Source: Strigamia acuminata
Taxonomy: Eukaryota; Arthropoda; Chilopoda; Geophilomorpha; Linotaeniidae
Assembly: GCA_949358305.1 (NCBI GenBank)
Contig: OX442314.1
Span: 51,918,162-51,958,161 of the forward strand
Length of the DNA: 40,000 nucleotides
Direction: 5' to 3'
This document shows positions 20,001-30,911 of the stretch, in pieces. The notes under the pieces were generated by a model, which was given only the letters and a program-made list of their open reading frames with translations, made no database searches and was not told the origin of the DNA. A program made the position numbers and the translations under genes. Every line of letters begins with the position of its first letter. Within the stretch, counting starts at the first letter, position 1.

Positions 20001-21150
20001 TCGTGACGGGACCGTCAGCGGCCCGTTAACGGCCCGTGCGGGCCGTTGCGGGATCGTGACGGGATCGTCGACGGCCCGTTAACGGCCCGTGCGGGCCGTT
20101 GCGGGCCGTTGACGGGCCGTTGACGGGCCGTTAACGGGCCGTTAACGGGCCGTTACGGCGTAAATCGAAAAAATCAACAACCGACAACACGTACGTGAAA
20201 ACGCGTACAACATTCATAGACATTAATCTCGAATCCTGTTTTTGGTTTTACGCCGTTAACGGGCCGTTAACGGCCCGTTAACGGCCCGTTAACGGCCCGC
20301 ACAGGCCGTGACGGGATCGTGACGGGACTGTCGGCGGCCCGTTAACGGCCCGCACGAGCCGTGACGGGATCGTGACGGGACCGTCGGCAGCCCGTTAACG
20401 GCCCGTACGACTCCATGCGGGCCGTTGACGGGATCGTGACGGGACCGTCGGCAGCCCGTTAACGGCCCGCACGGGCCGTGACGGGATCGTGACGGGACCG
20501 TCGGCGGCCCGTTAACGGCCCGCACGGGCCGTGACGGGATCGTGACGGGACCGTCGGCGGCCCGTTAACGGCCCGTACGACTCCATGCGGGCCGTTGACG
20601 GGATCGTGACGGGACCGTCGGCAGCCCGTTAACGGCCCGCACGGGCCGTGACGGGATCGTGACGGGACCGTCGGCGGCCCGTTAACGGCCCGCACGAGCC
20701 GTGACGGGATCGTGACGGGACCGTCGGCGGCCCGTTAACGGCCCGCACGAGCCGTGACGGGATCGTGACGGGACCGTTGGCGGCCCGTTAACGGCCCGCA
20801 CGGGCCGTGACGGGATCGTGACGGGACCGTCGGCGGCCCGTTAACGGCCCGCACGAGCCGTGACGGGATCGTGACGGGACCGTTGGCGGCCCGTTAACGG
20901 CCCGCACGGGCCGTGACGGGATCGTGACGGGACCGTCGGCGGCCCGTTAACGGCTTGTACGGGCCGTTACGGGATCGTGACGGGACCGTCGGCGGCCCGT
21001 TAACGGCCCGCACGGGCCGTTAACGGGGTCGTTACGGGACCGTCGGCGGCCCGTGCGGCGGCCTCGCCAACCTCGTGCGGCCCGTTAACGGCCCGTACGG
21101 GCCGTTACGGGGCCGTTGCGGGATCGTCGGCGGCCCGTTAACGGCCCGCA
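17096..21150. repeat. satellite array, right arm of large inverted repeat
   Basis: The same monomers as the left arm in reverse orientation. The ~97 bp block occurs in plus orientation at about 17339, 17716, 18190, 18548, 19022, 19380, 19802 and 20159. Spacings are 377, 474, 358, 474, 358, 422 and 357 bp; the 422 bp interval lacks exactly one ~53 bp monomer. From 20260 to 21050 only short monomers are present without the block. GC content and CpG density are very high. No genes are supported. Confidence 0.95.
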
Positions 21151-21728
21151 CGGGACAACGGGCGCCAACGAGCGCCGGTAGTCCCGGTAATTTGTTTCAA
21201 AATAAATATTTGTCACCGTCTCCCCTCCCTCCTCCTCCTCCCCCTCCTCTCCCTCTCGAGGCCAGACACGGCCGCTCCAAAATACGAACCACGACGATGC
21301 CTCCGTACCGATAGACCGAGTGGGTCGCGCGACAGACAATGCGCGCAAACTACCGTCGGCGCACGGTGTGCACGGCGCAACACCACGGAAGTAACTACCG
21401 GTGCGCCCCTCGTGCGTGCGAGGCAACCCCGAGCTCGCTTAAAGAAGCCACGCAACAACAACCGAGTTCGTTTATCTATTTATTTATTTTTTATTCGTCT
21501 AGCATTTTAAACGAATCGATGAAAACAAATGAAAACAAACAAACAAATTAATAAACAAATCGAATACATAAAAAAATAAAATAAAATAAAATAAAATAAA
21601 ATAAAATAAAGATGAAATGAAATGAAATAAAATGAAATATTGGCCGTTTCGATCCTCGATGTCGCCTTTATCTGCCTATCCATCTATTCTGAAATGAGAG
21701 AAGAAAAGATGAGTATTCGAAGAGGCGC
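21151..21728. other. spacer after the satellite
   Basis: The satellite ends near 21150. 21215-21260 is a CT/CTC-rich tract, 21570-21610 an (AAAAT)n tract. The GC-rich part at 21280-21450 has short frames on both strands but no recognisable product. Confidence 0.5.
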
Positions 21729-22507
21729 TTAGTGGAGAATTCGCTCACTGTCCCGTTTCTTCGACTCGCGGGTAACCGCCGGTGCGTCGGAGGAGCCACC
21801 AGTGTTGGGTGGCGGCTAAAAAAAAAAAAAAAAAAAAAAAAACGAATGTTTGTCGAAATACGGGGAAAAAAAGGTGCGTACATGCACGGTGAACGTTTTC
21901 CACCGACTGACTCACTCACCATGCGCATCAGCATTCTAACTATAGCGCGGTGCGCGTCCAACGCCAAACGCGAGAACACGGGGCCTCCAGCCGGGAGCAA
22001 CTCGACTCCATCGGCGACGTCTCGGTCGTCGCTCTCTTCCTCCTCTTCCTCTTCATCTTCTTCTTCTTCCTCTTCTTCTCCTTCTCCTCCCTCTCCTCCT
22101 TCTTCGCCCTCTCCCTCCTCCGCCACTGTCTTTGCCGGAGCCTCCAGCCCGCCCGACAAGGGAGCGGCGGACGACGTAGATGGGACGGCGTCGCTCGACG
22201 ACGAGGCGACGACGCGCGCTGGCGACGATTCTCCGTCTTGACGCGGCTGGAAAATGGAGGGGGAATAGGCGAATGAATAGACGAATGAACGACGACAATC
22301 TTGACGGGATACCTTTTTGGTTGGCGCTGGATCGCCCGCTTCCCCGGGACGCTTTACCGTTCGCTGCGTCTCCGGCGACTGTGGCTGCGTCGGCGTCTCC
22401 GACGTCCCCGGTGACGGTGGTTGCGACGGTAGCTGCGACTGCGGCGGCTGCAGCTGCGTCAGCGCCTCGTTCTCGCTCCCACTCTCGCTCTCGTTTTCGA
22501 TCGGCAT
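21729..22507 (-). CDS. acidic, disordered protein, three exons
   Basis: Exons 22507-22313, 22246-21920 and 21815-21729 join with GT...AG introns, all in phase 0, giving about 202 residues ending in TAA. The N-terminus is Ser/Glu-rich and then Pro/Gln/Ser-rich (PPSPGTSETPTQPQSP); exon 1 ends in a basic KK motif after a KRPGEAGDPAP motif. Exon 2 has a Ser-rich stretch and a run of about 28 mostly Glu residues, then a more ordered helix-like end (SRLALDAHRAIVRMLMRM). The last exon is short. A splice at 21749 to a tiny downstream exon is also possible and would change only the last few residues. The product is not recognised; nuclear location is a guess from composition. Confidence 0.58.
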
Positions 22508-23312
22508 CTGTAGAGAAGGAATAAATTAAATTAAATTGAATTAAATCGAAGCGCGAGCGCGGTAAAACCGAAAGAAGAAGGGGTGGAGGTGAGGAAAAGA
22601 GACCGAAGGACGAGCGAGAGGGGGGCGCTATAGTTTCACCGCACGACTCGTTGCACTATACGAATTGCCCCGAAACAAACGCCTATTTATTTCTTTATTT
22701 TTTTTTATTTATTCATTCATTCGTTAATCTCGTCCACTCGTTAAGTTTTATCAAATTCGTTAAACTCGTTCGTCCATTCGTCAAATTGGTCGTTTCGTCT
22801 AGCGACGAGAACAACGGCGACGCTAACGTTTACGCGAGTAACTCGGTGAGTTCGTGCATTCTGCGCACGCAAAACGCGAACGCGGCCAATTGACAAAATA
22901 ACATTTTACAAGTAATGGTTTAATAATTTACCTCCGTGTGCGAAGCGCGTGTCGCGTCCATTGTGTCTGTCTGTCTGATTTTGGCGAATGAACCGACGCG
23001 ACGCCCGGTGATAACAATGGCGATAATGACACGCGACGTAGCATACTTCTAGCTAAACAACAATAATAATAATAATTCATTAAAAAAATAAAATGAAATA
23101 GAATAATTAAATAAACAAACAAAATAATAAATAGATAAATAAATAAATAAATAAATAAATAAGTCGAAAATAAATAAACTAGCGGCGGGACGGGCCGAGG
23201 TCAGAGATTTTGCTCCGTTCTCGCGTCTGTCTATTCCGGGTAGAGGGAGGGAGCGAACGGGCGCGCGCCGGACATCGCTCGGAATTAAAAAACGGGTAAC
23301 GGGGGAAGACAG
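22508..23312. other. intergenic, no supported gene
   Basis: The sequence is AT-rich at 22680-22720 and 23050-23175, with degenerate TCGTTAA-type short repeats at 22720-22800. A plus-strand frame at 22651-22893 reads these as Val/Lys/Leu repeats and is probably chance. Confidence 0.4.
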
Positions 23313-23628
23313 ACAGTCGAAATTTGATTCCCCGGTCGTGGAATCGACTCCGCGACCCGTGCTTTAACGGTTAATTGGATTATCTTCGTCGTGACTTATC
23401 GGGATAAAAATTTTATAGAAAATCGGCCGTATCGTATTTTATTTTCATCTTCCGAGGGTCTCGCGTCGTCGTTGTGGACGGGAGTCTTCCCGAACACGTT
23501 CGACGGGCTTCGCGAATGCTTTCAGATCGGACGCGGAACTCGGGCCCGCCGCTCGGTCGAGCGGCGCCAGTACCCGCCGAGCGGCGCGGTATCCGATCAA
23601 ATAACTCCCTTGCTTCGTCACGGTCTCG

Positions 23629-23648
23629 GACTGGCCTTCGGGCCGGTC
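23629..23648 (+). ncRNA. TTCG-capped hairpin, unit 1
   Basis: Eight base pairs around a TTCG loop, with one G-T pair, followed directly by AAAATAAC. Confidence 0.6.
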
Positions 23649-24220
23649 AAAATAACAAATAAATGAATAAATCGAAAATAGAACGCCCCCGTCCCGGCGA
23701 GACTAGGGGCGGGTGGCGTCGTTGAGCGGCGGCAGCGGCGGCGGTAGCCCCGACGACTCGCCCCGAAAATAAGCTCCCGCACCAGCATTCCTTCGTCCGT
23801 CTAAACCTCGCAGCGCGTGCGGTCGCGTGCATTCTACTCGTGTCCGGTGTGGCGATCGGTACAGAGTAAAAAAAAGATCACCCGAAAAAGAAAGACGATT
23901 AAAGTTTTAATTCTCCGGTCGTGGAACCGACTTTGCGGTTCGTGCTTTAACCGTTAATTAGGTTATCTTCGTCGCAACTCGTCGTAATAAAAATTTCACA
24001 GAAAATCAGCCGTTTCGTATTTTATTTTCATCTTCCGGGGGTCTCGCGCCGTCGTTGTGGACGGGAGTCTTCCCGAACACGTTCGATGGGTTTTGCCAAC
24101 ACTTTCAGATCGAACTCGGGACTCGGGCCCGCCGCTCGGTCGAGCGGCGCACAGTACCCGCCGAGCGGCGCGGTATCCGATACCCGTCTTTTTTAAACCT
24201 CCCTTGCTTCGTCGGTCTCA

Positions 24221-24240
24221 GACTGGCCTTCGGGTCGGTC
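24221..24240 (+). ncRNA. TTCG-capped hairpin, unit 2
   Basis: Same stem; one C to T change on the 3' strand turns a G-C pair into G-T, so pairing in RNA is kept. Confidence 0.6.
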
Positions 24241-24268
24241 AAAATAAATAAATAAATAAATAAATGAA

Positions 24269-24319
<51 letters not shown>

Positions 24320-24895
24320 GTAGGTCGGGAAATAGAACGCGTTCGTCCCGGCGAATAGTGGCAGCTGGGGTCGTCGAGTGAGTGGCGGCGGCAGCGGCAA
24401 CCTCGATGACTCGCCCCGAAAATAAAGTCCCGCGTCGGCATCCCTTCGTGCGTCCTTCGTCCGTCTAATCCTCGCAGCGCGTGCGGTCGCGTGCATTCTA
24501 CTCGTGTCCGATGTAGCGACCGGTACGAGGTAAAAAAAATATCACACGAAAAAGAAAGACGATTAAAATTTTAATTCTCCGGTTGTGGAACCGACTTCGC
24601 GGTTCGTGCTTTAATCGTTAATTAGATTATCGTCGTCGCAATTTATCGGAATAAAATTTTTACGGAAAATTGACATTTCCGTATTTCATTTTCATCTTTC
24701 GGGGGTCTTGCGCCGTCATAATCGGAGCGAGTCTCGCTCGATGCGTTCGACGGACTTTGTGGGAGTTTCCAGATCGCCAGCGGAACGAGGGGCCGTGGCT
24801 CGTCCGAGCGGCGCAGTACCCGTCGAGTGGCGCGGTACCCGAGTTCTTGCATCCAACGGTGGACACATCTTTGTCGAGAGCACCTCTCGGTCTCA

Positions 24896-24915
24896 GACCG
24901 GCCTTCGGGCCGGTC
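24896..24915 (+). ncRNA. TTCG-capped hairpin, unit 3
   Basis: Same stem; a T to C change on the 5' strand turns the T-G pair of the other units into C-G, so the stem is perfect here. Confidence 0.6.
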
Positions 24916-25524
24916 AAAAAAAATAAACAAATAAATAAATAAATAAATAAATAAACGAGTCGGCGAATAAAGGCGGTTGGGGTCGCTGGACGGTGGCGGT
25001 GGTGGTGGCAGCGGCAACCCCGACGACTCGTCGCAAAAGATAAGCTCCCGCGCCGGCATCCGTTTGCTCGTCTAAACCTCGCAGTGCGCGTGCGGTCGCG
25101 TGCATTCTACTCGTGTCCGACGTGGCGATCGGTACGGAGTAAAAAAAAAAAAGATCATCAGAGAAAGGAAGACGATTAAAATTTTAATTCTCCAGTCGTG
25201 GCACCGACTTTGCGGTTCGTGCTTTAACCGTTAATTAGGTTATCTTCGTTGTGGCAGATTCGAATAAAAGTTTTACAAAATAATCGTCGTTTTACATTTT
25301 TAAATCATTTCCCAGGGACCGTGTACCGTCGCAGTCGATGCGAGTCCCGGTCATCGCATCCGATAGACATTGCGGACGTTTTTCAGATCGAGACTGGAGT
25401 ACCTGTTGAGTACCAAATGGCCGGTCGGTCGTTGGTGTGGTTCCGTCTCCTAAAATGTTCGTCGCCATTTTCTGTTGGTCGAGTCGCCTACCATCCAATG
25501 GTCGGTCGGTGGGTCTCGGTCTCA

Positions 25525-25544
25525 GACTGGCCTTCGGGCCGGTC
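25525..25544 (+). ncRNA. TTCG-capped hairpin, unit 4
   Basis: Identical to units 1, 5 and 6, although the preceding core of this unit is strongly diverged. Confidence 0.6.
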
Positions 25545-26114
25545 AAAATAACAAATAAATGAATAAATCGGAAATAGAACGTCCCCGTCCCGGCCAGAAT
25601 AGGGGCAGGTGGTGTCGTTGAGCGGCGTCAGCGGCAGCGACAGCCCGGACGAATCGCCCCGAAAATAAGGTCCTGCGCTGGCATCCGTTTGTTCGTTCAA
25701 ACCTCGCAGCGCTCGTGCGGTCGCGTGCATTCTACTCGTGTCCGACGTGGCGATCGGTACGGAGTAAAAAAAAAAAAGATCATCAGAGAAAGGAAGACGA
25801 TTAAAATTTTAATTCTCCGGTCGTGGCACCGACTTTGCGGTTCGTACTTTAACCGTTAATTAGGTTATCTTCGTCGTAATTCGTTGGAATAAAAATTTTA
25901 TAGAAAATGAGCCGTTTCGTATTTTATTTTCATCTTCCGGGGGTCTCGCGCCGTCGTTGTGGACGGGAGTCTTCCCGAACACGTTCGATGGGTTTTGCCA
26001 ACACTTTCAGATCGAACTCGGGACTCGGGCCCGCCGCTCGGTCGAGCGGCGCACAGTACCCGCCGAGCGGCGCGGTATCCGATATAAAAGGACCCTTGCT
26101 TCGCCACGGTCTCA

Positions 26115-26134
26115 GACTGGCCTTCGGGCCGGTC
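26115..26134 (+). ncRNA. TTCG-capped hairpin, unit 5
   Basis: Identical hairpin, followed by an A-rich TAAA tract. Confidence 0.6.
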
Positions 26135-26717
26135 AAAATAATAAATAAATAAATAAATAAATAAGTCCGAAAATGGAACGTATCCGTCCCGACGAATAGA
26201 TGCGGTTGGGGTCGTTGAGCGACAGCGGCGGCAGCGGCAGCCCCGACGACTCGCCCCGAAAATAAGCTCCCTTACCGGCATTCCTTCGACCGTCTAAACC
26301 TCGCAGCATGCGTGCGGTCGCGTGCATTCTACTCGTGTCCGATGTGGCGATCGGTACGAGGTAAAAAAAAATATCACACGAAAAAAGAAAGACGATTAAA
26401 ATTTTAATTCTTCGGTCGTGGGACCGACTTTGCGGTCCGTGCTTTAACCGATAATTAGGTTATCTTCGTCGTAATTCGTTAGAATAAAAATTTTATAGAA
26501 AATGAGCCGTTTCGTATTTTATTTTCATCTTCCGGGGGTCTCGCGCCGTCGTTGTGGACGGGAGTCTTCCCGAACACGTTCGATGGGTTTTGCCAACACT
26601 TTCAGATCGAACTCGGGACTCGGGCCCGCCGCTCGGTCGAGCGGCGCACAGTACCCGCCGAGCGGCGCGGTATTCGATACCCGTCTTTGTAAAAGCAGCC
26701 GTGCTTTTTCGGTCTCA

Positions 26718-26737
26718 GACTGGCCTTCGGGCCGGTC
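26718..26737 (+). ncRNA. TTCG-capped hairpin, unit 6
   Basis: Identical hairpin at the truncated end of the array. Confidence 0.6.
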
Positions 26738-26760
26738 AAAATAATAAATAAATAAGTCGA

Positions 26761-27992
26761 GAATGGGCCACCGCCGGCCGGTGGGGCCAATCGTCGCGGG
26801 TGGGCGGGGCAGGCAGCCAACCGTCCACCGATCGATCGATCGATTGATTGATCGACCGACCAATCAATCGGTTTTCAGATTTCGGGTTTTCACGGGTCCC
26901 AGGTTTTTCAGGTTTTTCAGATTTTTCAGATTTCAGATTTCAGATTTCAGATTTCAGATTTCACATCGAATAATGTACGGAGTCTCTTCGGTGCCATTCT
27001 CATTTTGACCGTTAAGGACAGACAGACTGCTCCTCGACCAGGACCGACTAATGCGACAACTAGACCCGTCGCTCGTCGCGCGAGCCCGCCTCATTTTTTT
27101 CGCTCGTTTATTCACGCTTAGTTTTAAGAAAAATTTTCAAATTTTACAAATGTACACGAATAAAAAGACCGTTTACTTTTCGCTCCAATTGTTTATTCTT
27201 TATACGCCTTTACAACTCACTCTTACGAGAAGATAAATAGAAAACGAGAAAATATAATCGATCGACCACGCCGTCGGCGCCTAACCCGAACCCGTAGTCC
27301 CCGCTTCGTTCTTCTCCTCCCCCGTCCACGGGACGGGCCGAACACCGAACACCGAGCGCCGAGCGCTGCGCGGGCACCTGGTGGCGCAACCGGGCAACAT
27401 GACGCGGCACGATTCAAAACGCCGATCATTTATTCGTTTCATTTTATTTTGTTTCGTTTCGTTTCATTTTATTGTTTCACTTTGTTTTATTTTGTTTCAT
27501 TTTTTCTTTTTAATTCGCATCGCCGAGCGTCGCGTCGCAGCGCCGTGACATCGAGGTGAACAGCGGATCAAGCTTTTCCCCGCCATTGTTGTGCCCTTCT
27601 CCTTCTTCGCGACGCACACGCGTACATATATCGGTTCGTTGGACTCCGTAGAGTGGGAAAAACAAACAAACAAACAAACAAAAAAAAAACGAACAAACGA
27701 GTAAGTAAGGCTATCCAATCGCATTATTTCTTAAAAAAAAAAAACAAACAAACGAGAGAAGAAACGGAGCGGGCGAATAAAAACGGCGTGCCATGCGGGA
27801 CAGCGTGCGTGAGCACGGAGGAGGGGGGAAACCCCGTCGATATCAAGCGACTAGATTCAACGTTGGTTTTGTGGTTACTACTCGCGGCGCTATTATTTGT
27901 CCGTCCGTTCGTCCGTTAATCGGTCTAACGAATTAACCAATTAATTGATTAAACGACCAATTCGTTTATAAGTAGGCGATTGATTGACGAAA
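26761..27992. other. intergenic with short repeats
   Basis: 26827-26870 is a near-palindromic GATC/GATT tract, 26905-26965 a CAGATTT minisatellite, 27440-27500 a TTTCGTTTC-type tract. The remainder is open only in short frames. The promoter of the nine-exon gene that starts at 27993 should lie at the right end, but no clear TATA or initiator can be picked out. Confidence 0.4.
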
Positions 27993-29294
27993 ATGGACGA
28001 CGAGCAACGAGGAGTGGGCGAAGAACGGACGGGAGTGAACCCCGAGGGCGGAGGTGTCACGGAGACCCACGCGGAAACGGGCGCCGAGGAGGTGGTGCAC
28101 GTTTTGTCGTCGCCGTACGGAACAGCGGGAACCGAGAGCGCGGACCCGGGCGCCAGCCAGTCGTTTCCGAGCACGTTGTCCGGATTGGAAGGTGTGCGCA
28201 AACCCCGTCCAATGTAAGTACCACGGCGCGACCGAGTTCGTGCGGGATACCATTTACATTTGTTTTCGTTTTTCGATAGACGACTCGACAGCGACAACGA
28301 CGACGACAACGACAATGGCAATGGCAACAACGGCGGTGGCGGCGACAACGGCAACGGCGGCAACGAAGCCAACGACGGCAACAGCGGCGGTGACGGGGCA
28401 ACGGGGCGCGAGGTCGAAGCCATGCAAGCCAAGATCAACACCCTGGAAGTTGAACTGGAAGAATTGAGGTCGAACCTCGCCAACCACGGCGAAAGACTGG
28501 GGGCTCTCGAGGCGATGCTCCCAGTCCCTCCCAGCGGGTCGCAGTCGCAACAAACAGACTTTGGCTCCTACGACTCTGCGAAGGTGAGCAACGGCGCCCG
28601 CCCGTGTCGTCGATTCACTCGTTTTTTCTTCTTCTTCTTCTTCTTCTTCTCCTTCGTTCAGGACAAGCCCGTTCGCAGCAGGGCGGGGATGTGTTGGCTG
28701 TGCCGCAGGAAACGCGCGAACTACGCCTACGCCTACGACGACGACGACGGCGACGGCGACGACGACGACGATGGCGGCGGATGGAAACCGGCTGGCCCAC
28801 TCAGGGACATTGGCGATCACTGGCGGAGTGTGCACACCGTGGCCAAAGACTTTGAGGCGGCCAGGAAATTGCTGCGCGGCCACATCGGCACATTCGACGG
28901 CTTTTGCCAGGTACGTATGTGTTTCCTCGCGCGGTCGCTCGGTGTCGTCGCTGAACAAATCGTATGTTTTTTTTTTTTTGTTTTTTTACCCGACAGGAAC
29001 TGTTTTCGACGACGGAGCACGCGCCCGACTGCCCTTTGTGCGACACGCAGCCGGATGACCTGAGGCAACATCTTTGGACGAAACATAAATTTTACGTACC
29101 GATCGCGACGATAAGGTCGAGCATCGACCAAAGGGGGTGCGACGAACCGAAACTACCGGCGCCGAAACGCCCGGCGCCGCAACGTGTCTCGGATCAACCG
29201 AAACGACGAAAGGGCGAGGCAGAAAAGAAGGTGAAAGAAAAACGTTTCGGTTTATTCGTTCGTCCATTGATTATTTTAATTTTTTATTCACTCA

Positions 29295-29329
<35 letters not shown>

Positions 29330-30556
29330 ACACACACACAGGTAGTCATCCCAGTAGAACAAAGCTACTTGGACCTGATGAAGGAAGGGTACACGAAGTG
29401 GATGTCGAACGTGCGTGACTGACTCGCGTCGAGGACTCGATCAATCTATCGATCGAATTGACTCGTTCGTTTTCTTTTTCAGGAAGCCATCGACATGGTG
29501 CAACAACGCCCGGTGCTGGATCTCCTCTTCGGAAAGGACAAAGTCAGGGGCTTGTTTTCCATGCCCGCTTCTTTCCCTTCCCCGCGTCCCTCTCCTCTCG
29601 CTGGTACCTTTCGCATTGCCCCCGCTGCTGCAACTGCTCTTCGCACCGCCGAACAACGCGCCAAATCCGCCGCCGAGCAACGCGCCAAATCCGCCGCCGA
29701 GCAACGCGCCAAATCCGCCGCCGAGCAACGCGCCAAATCCGCCGCCGAGCAACGCGCCAAATCCGCCGCCGAGCAACGCGCCAAATCCGCCGCCGAGCAA
29801 CGCGCCAAATCCGCCGCCGAGCAACGTGCCAAACCCACCACCGAGCAACGCGCCAAATCTACTGTTGTTGCCGCTAAACACGCCGGATCCATTAAACGTG
29901 CAGACGACAATAGCAACAGCAGCAGCAGCAGCGGCGGCGACGACGACGGCGCCGAGGACAGTGGTGCCGACCTCTTCACCGGCGCCCGCCCCGATCGTGG
30001 TGCCGGTGCCGGTGCCACCAGCAAGTCCCGAGAATACGACGTCGACCTCTCGCGCGATCCCATCACCGTACGCGGCTTCACTTTCGTGCGTAGTCGGGTA
30101 CCCGGCATCCCGCTCGTCCGCGACGACGACGATGATGAGGAACGCGCTCGCCGCGAAGTCCGCAAGAAGAACCGCGCGAAGGTAGAGTGCGAAGGCCAAA
30201 TGATCCGCGCACAGAGTCGCGAGATACAGCGTCGGCGAGAAAGTGAGTTCGAACTCGAACACGCCGAACACGAGCCCTCGCCCGGGCACAGTCGCGGCAC
30301 CGGGTCGCGGTCGCGGTCGCGGTCGCGGTCGCAATCGCGGTCGCAGTCGCAGTCGCGGTCGCAGTCGCAGTCGCGGTCGCGGTCGCGATCGCAGTCGCGG
30401 TCGCGGTCGCAGTCGAAGGAGTCGCGATCGAAGGAGTCGCGATCGAAGGAGTCGCAGTCGCAGTCGTGGTCGCAGTCGCGGTCATCTTCTTCGCGGCCGT
30501 TTTCGCAACCGTTCAAGGTAAGAAACGAAAAATCTCGTCCCGTATTGTCTCGTTTT

Positions 30557-30587
<31 letters not shown>

Positions 30588-30856
30588 CGTATCCGTTCAC
30601 AAATTCGCTCGTTTCAAATTTCAGACGTCCCTGTATCGCCACGATCGGAGTGGTGCCGCTGGCTCCAAGGCAACCGGTTGCGACAGTATCTACTGTCTCG
30701 GGGTGGCCGACCCGCGGATCAAATGCTCCGAGTGTTTATGCTCGGTGCACGAAGAGTGCGTGGGGCGGCCGTGGACCAAACGACTCGGCCGAAGCGAAGG
30801 TTTTGTCTGCAGCGGTTGTCGCGACGAACCCCTCTGCTCCAAACTGCGGTAGTTTA

Positions 30857-30911
<55 letters not shown>

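Larger units (their letters stand above)
23313..26760 (+). repeat. six tandem ~0.6 kb structured repeat units
   Basis: Units begin at a GACGATTAAAATTTTAATTC-like motif at about 23313, 23895, 24559, 25171, 25797 and 26391; the sixth stops after its hairpin near 26760. Each has, in order: a small GACC..CGGTC hairpin, a T-rich segment, a GC-rich core with a GCCGCTCGGTCGAGCGGC-type hairpin in most units, a terminal hairpin capped by TTCG followed by A-rich sequence, a TAAA tract of variable length, and a second GC-rich segment ending in GCGTGCATTCTACTCGTGTC. Unit 4 (25171) is the most diverged in the core. Short frames on either strand are not preserved across units, so a non-coding array is favoured. 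Function is unknown. Confidence 0.85.

Noticed and set aside
12313-21150. CRISPR-like array
   Set aside because: Although repeats are regular, there are no short unique spacers, the monomers are contiguous and the genome is eukaryotic.
22651-22893. 80-codon plus-strand frame rich in Val/Lys/Leu
   Set aside because: It follows degenerate TCGTTAA-type repeats and has no other support.
23957-28910. Similarity between the tandem-unit frame with TFDGFCQ and the same residues in exon 3 of the nine-exon gene
   Set aside because: Only about 15 of 20 bases agree and flanking sequence differs; most likely chance.
29441-30642. Minus-strand frames of ~300-390 codons opposite exon 6 of the nine-exon gene
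   Set aside because: They are open because the 24 bp repeat and the RS-coding hexamers contain no stops on either strand. The plus-strand frame has proper splice sites on both sides.
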